Positions 5,515 to 7,446 of a stretch of DNA of 7,446 nt are shown here, in pieces. Below the pieces are notes generated by a model. That model was given only the letters and a program-made list of their open reading frames with translations. It did no database searches and was not told the DNA's origin. The stretch's first letter is position 1, and the number at the start of each line of letters is the position of its first letter. The position numbers were made by a program, and so were the translations under genes. This DNA is from Chitinophagaceae bacterium (lineage in GTDB: Bacteria > Bacteroidota > Bacteroidia > Chitinophagales > Chitinophagaceae), in the NCBI GenBank assembly GCA_023229465.1, contig JALNZE010000041.1, forward strand, positions 1-7,446. The letters are read 5' to 3'.

Positions 5515-5665
5515 TAACTAATTAATGCTAAACAGATATAAATCCCCTTAAAAGTTAATTTATTTCTATTATATTTAAGGAAAATATTTCTTTTAAAGTG
5601 AAAAAATTACTAATGAAGAATATTAATGAACCTAAGCATTGATTTTTTAACGCAAAACCACAAAT

Positions 5666-6283
5666 ATGTCAAAATCCATTTTTCGCGGGTTAATCATACT
5701 ACTAATTGCCAGTAGTCTTACAACACACAATGTCCTAGCTCAGAATTGTAAGCCTGATAATTCAAGGTTGGATAAGATCACAAAACAGCAGCTTGATGAA
5801 TGGTCAAGTGTGCTATACGCACCGGGTATTTTCAATAATGCTATGAAGAACTCAAATGTTAAGATTGCCGCTTCAATTATCCGTATGGGCGATATCAACA
5901 AGATTGCTCTTGTCATTATCCGAACACAAGAAAAAATCAACACAACAACTGTCGATCAGTATAGAGGGGCGAAAGGCAATGAGTTTTATTTCGGCTTCAA
6001 AGATGGTACACCGATAAAGTTTGTTGTTGATGAAGTAACAAATAAAAGTGATGTGGTCGGAGACATCGGAGTGAATTCCATTATACTATTTAGTGCAATC
6101 AAGGATGAAGATTTGAAGACTATTAAAGAGGGATTAACGGCTAAATCAATTGATGCAGTTCGAGCGACACTTGAAAATGGCATAACTGTGGAGCAATCAG
6201 TTAAAGACAAAGACGGAGCAAAGATGCAAGTAAAGTTTAATTGCTTTTTCTCTTTCGCCCAGGAAAAAGGTTATATGAAATAG
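5666..6283 (+). CDS. Secreted protein of unknown function
   Basis: The 205-residue product starts at ATG 5666, preceded by an A-rich leader without Shine-Dalgarno. Residues 1-25 form a clear Sec signal peptide: basic SKSIFRG, hydrophobic LIILLIASSL, and a likely cut after VLA (25/26). The mature part has two cysteines, C28 and C193, which could form a disulfide in the periplasm, linking the start to the end. The middle looks like alternating strands and helices (IAASIIRMGD, KIALVIIRTQE, NEFYFGFKDGTPIKFVVDE), with a charged C-terminal third (KDKDGAKMQVKF). I recognise no family or catalytic motif. The lipoprotein gene follows after 42 bases on the same strand, so they may be co-transcribed and act together in the envelope. 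Nothing links it to DNA transfer, so it is probably cargo or chromosomal. Confidence 0.8.
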   Translation: MSKSIFRGLIILLIASSLTTHNVLAQNCKPDNSRLDKITKQQLDEWSSVLYAPGIFNNAMKNSNVKIAASIIRMGDINKIALVIIRTQEKINTTTVDQYRGAKGNEFYFGFKDGTPIKFVVDEVTNKSDVVGDIGVNSIILFSAIKDEDLKTIKEGLTAKSIDAVRATLENGITVEQSVKDKDGAKMQVKFNCFFSFAQEKGYMK

Positions 6284-6325
6284 TAAACCACAAATTCATT
6301 TTTAAACACAACAAAATATCTAAGC

Positions 6326-6811
6326 ATGAAACAGAATTTCAAAACAACAATTAGTATCATTTCACTTTTAATTATTCTTATTACGGCGTGTTCCAAAGGT
6401 GGAGATTCATCTACTACGCCAACTCCTACAACATCAAAGGCAACCCTACTTACTTCATCGGATTGGAATATTGCCGGAATTCAACACAAGGCTGTATCTG
6501 CAACTGTATGGACAGACGACTACGCCAGCCTTGCAGCCTGTGTGAAAGATAACAAGGTAGTGTACAGAGCAAGCGGAAGTTATGAATCCAGTGAAGGTGC
6601 AACCAAATGTAGCTCCAGTGATCCCCAAATATTAGAAACGGGCACATGGTCACTTACTACAAATGAAACAATTCTTGTTGTACAAGCAACTAATGGAACG
6701 CAGATCTATAATGCAACTATTGAGACGCTTACCATTAACTCACTTATAATTTCCTTTACTAACGTTTCTAATGGTGTTACAAACCAATACCGGTATTCAT
6801 TTAGCCATTAA
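6326..6811 (+). CDS. Lipocalin-like outer-membrane lipoprotein
   Basis: The 161-residue product has a lipoprotein signal: basic MKQNFK, hydrophobic IISLLIILI and lipobox LITAC with the lipidated Cys22. The following SKGGDSS and TPTPTTSK form a flexible Ser/Thr/Pro linker. Residue +2 is Ser, so outer-membrane sorting is expected. The body resembles Bacteroidota lipocalin-like lipoproteins: W47 in SSDWNIAGI opens the first strand, then AACVKDNKVVYRASGSYESSEG, TKCSS, TGTWSLTTNETILVV and repeated short beta strands to the end. Cys72 and Cys94 (SLAACVKD, GATKCSS) may form the disulfide seen in that group. Ligand and role are unknown. The gene lies 42 bases after the secreted-protein gene and ends before a strong two-way terminator, so the two probably form one transcription unit. 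Confidence 0.8.
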   Translation: MKQNFKTTISIISLLIILITACSKGGDSSTTPTPTTSKATLLTSSDWNIAGIQHKAVSATVWTDDYASLAACVKDNKVVYRASGSYESSEGATKCSSSDPQILETGTWSLTTNETILVVQATNGTQIYNATIETLTINSLIISFTNVSNGVTNQYRYSFSH

Positions 6812-6831
6812 CCTATCATCTTTAGCAAAGG

Positions 6832-6860
6832 AAAAGCCTGACTATTATAGTCAGGCTTTT
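6832..6860. terminator. Two-way intrinsic terminator between convergent genes
   Basis: AAAAGCCTGACTA (6832-6844) pairs perfectly over 13 bases with TAGTCAGGCTTTT (6848-6860) around loop TTA. Rightward it is followed by a run of T, ending the lipoprotein unit 20 bases after its stop. Leftward the stem also ends in TTTT and serves the zinc-ribbon gene, whose TGA stop (6853-6851) lies inside the stem. Confidence 0.85.
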
Positions 6861-7240
6861 TTTGTTTCTATCAGGCTCTTGTGGTGTACGATTGAGATAG
6901 TGTCTCGTGAGACGACATGATATCCAAAGTCATAGCAGAAATGGTATAGAGTATCATTTACCATCTTTTGGTGAGTAAAATAGGTAAAACTGAACCCGTA
7001 CACCAACACGCTATCCCGTTCAATTTCTGTTTTCAGTTCAGTTGGCGAAATGAATGATTGAAGAATCTTTCTGTTTCTCCGCAAGGCCAGATTGATAGAA
7101 TGAACTAAGGTTGAAATATCTCTATTAATTTCATAGTGATACGAACTCCTGCAAAAATCATTACAAAATTTCTTGTCACTTCGCCCACGGATTTGTTTAT
7201 CGCAATACGTACAATACTTTACTTCCTGTTGAATACTCAT
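6851..7240 (-). CDS. Small zinc-ribbon protein of Bacteroidota type; function unknown
   Basis: The 129-residue protein from ATG 7240 begins with a treble-clef or zinc-ribbon knuckle: C10 and C13 (YCTYCDK), then C26 and C30 (KKFCNDFCRSSYH), framed by GRSDKKFC. Four cysteines spaced CxxC-12-CxxxC should bind one zinc. A helical, basic stretch follows (TLVHSINLALRRNRKIL, 45-61), then a probable beta-rich part (VYGFSFTYFTH, YHFCYDFGYHVVSRD). I recall conserved proteins with the GRSDKKFCxDxCR signature as common uncharacterised genes in this phylum. DNA or RNA binding is plausible from the zinc knuckle and basic helix but unproven. Motif D lies 62 bases upstream pointing at it, and an IS21-like end sits just beyond, so its promoter region is close to an insertion point. 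Confidence 0.8.
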   Translation of the reverse strand: MSIQQEVKYCTYCDKQIRGRSDKKFCNDFCRSSYHYEINRDISTLVHSINLALRRNRKILQSFISPTELKTEIERDSVLVYGFSFTYFTHQKMVNDTLYHFCYDFGYHVVSRDTISIVHHKSLIETKKA

Positions 7241-7301
7241 ACAGACATGATTTACTGGTGAAGGAATGTTTGTATGAAGTATAATAGATATGCCGTGAGG
7301 G

Positions 7302-7315
7302 TATAAGGGAGGGTA
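7302..7315 (-). repeat. Dispersed motif copy D (upstream of the zinc-ribbon gene)
   Basis: On the minus strand it reads TACCCTCCCTTATA, 11 of 12 core matches, pointing at the zinc-ribbon gene with 62 bases between TTAT and the ATG. That is almost the spacing of copy E before the ardC fragment. It touches or overlaps the start of the IS21-like repeats. Confidence 0.5.
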
Positions 7316-7390
7316 AAAAGTGTTTGTACCGATTCAATTATGTACCACTATTCCGGGTGAAAAGTGTACCACCTATCAGGGTGTAAATGT
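7311..7390. mobile_element. Probable terminal repeats of an IS21-family insertion sequence
   Basis: The stretch holds imperfect tandem units: GGGTAAAAAGTGTTTGTACC (7311-7330), TGTACCAC (7341-7348), GGGTGAAAAGTGTACCACC (7355-7373) and GGGTGTAAATGT (7379-7390). Repeated GTGTACCAC/GTGGTACAC units joined by CCGGAATA are, as I recall them, typical of the multiple transposase-binding sites at the ends of IS21-family elements in Bacteroidota. A terminal TG could be at 7321. The transposase genes would lie to the right, outside the window. A short open start at 7424 (MPLKTYH, running off the edge) is too short to call. Confidence 0.5.
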
Positions 7391-7446
7391 AGTTTCATTT
7401 TGTTTAATAATGCTTGGATATTTATGCCTTTAAAAACCTATCATTA

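Noticed and set aside
5740..6210. Two minus-strand frames inside the secreted-protein gene
   Set aside because: Both are antisense to a gene with a clear signal peptide and show low-complexity hydrophobic translations typical of shadows.
6450..6653. Minus-strand frame inside the lipoprotein gene
   Set aside because: Antisense to a well-supported lipoprotein. The Trp/His-rich translation is not protein-like.
1..7446. CRISPR array or toxin-antitoxin pair
   Set aside because: No regularly spaced repeats with unique spacers are present, and the XRE gene has no adjacent small toxin-like gene. The 20-base-period pair at 1356-1387 has only two units.

Overview
The window looks like a mobile-element junction in a low-GC member of the Bacteroidota. 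This is inferred from A/T-rich leaders without clear Shine-Dalgarno sequences, an ArdC-type N-terminal domain, a lipocalin-like lipoprotein and a small CxxC/CxxxC zinc-ribbon protein of a kind I recall from that phylum. I did no database search, so family names rest on motifs I can read.

Layout, left to right: (1) 1-90, the last codons of a plus-strand gene cut by the window edge. (2) 105-491 (-), an ArdC-like antirestriction gene holding only its N-terminal domain. (3) 582-1308 (-), an overlapping two-gene unit: a small basic protein followed by a RuvC-fold protein that appears to have lost most catalytic acids, closed by an intrinsic terminator. (4) 1309-1658, a gene-free stretch with iteron-like repeats, an AT palindrome, tandem hairpins pointing rightward with no gene in front of them, and a long inverted repeat. 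(5) 1659-2609 and 2953-3846 (+), two different tyrosine recombinases, each with a complete catalytic set. Between them lies the 3' part of a tRNA-Lys(CTT) gene without its 5' half, the expected signature of an attachment site. (6) 3907-5214 (+), a soluble VirD4/TraG-type DNA-pumping ATPase without a relaxase in view. (7) 5237-5455 (-), a small XRE-type regulator. (8) 5666-6283 and 6326-6811 (+), a secreted protein and a lipoprotein, probably cargo. (9) 6851-7240 (-), the zinc-ribbon protein, sharing a two-way terminator with the lipoprotein gene. (10) 7311-7390, repeats resembling the end of an IS21-family insertion sequence.

The most interesting unexplained signal is a short motif, core ACCCTCTCTTAT, found five times and only between genes. 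Four copies point toward the start codon of the next gene (ardC fragment, first recombinase, ATPase, zinc-ribbon gene), at 31-34 or 62-64 bases. It could be a shared promoter or operator for an element-wide regulon, or a recombination site used by the recombinases. The recombinases, ATPase, antirestriction remnant and tRNA fragment together suggest an integrative element, or layered remnants of several.
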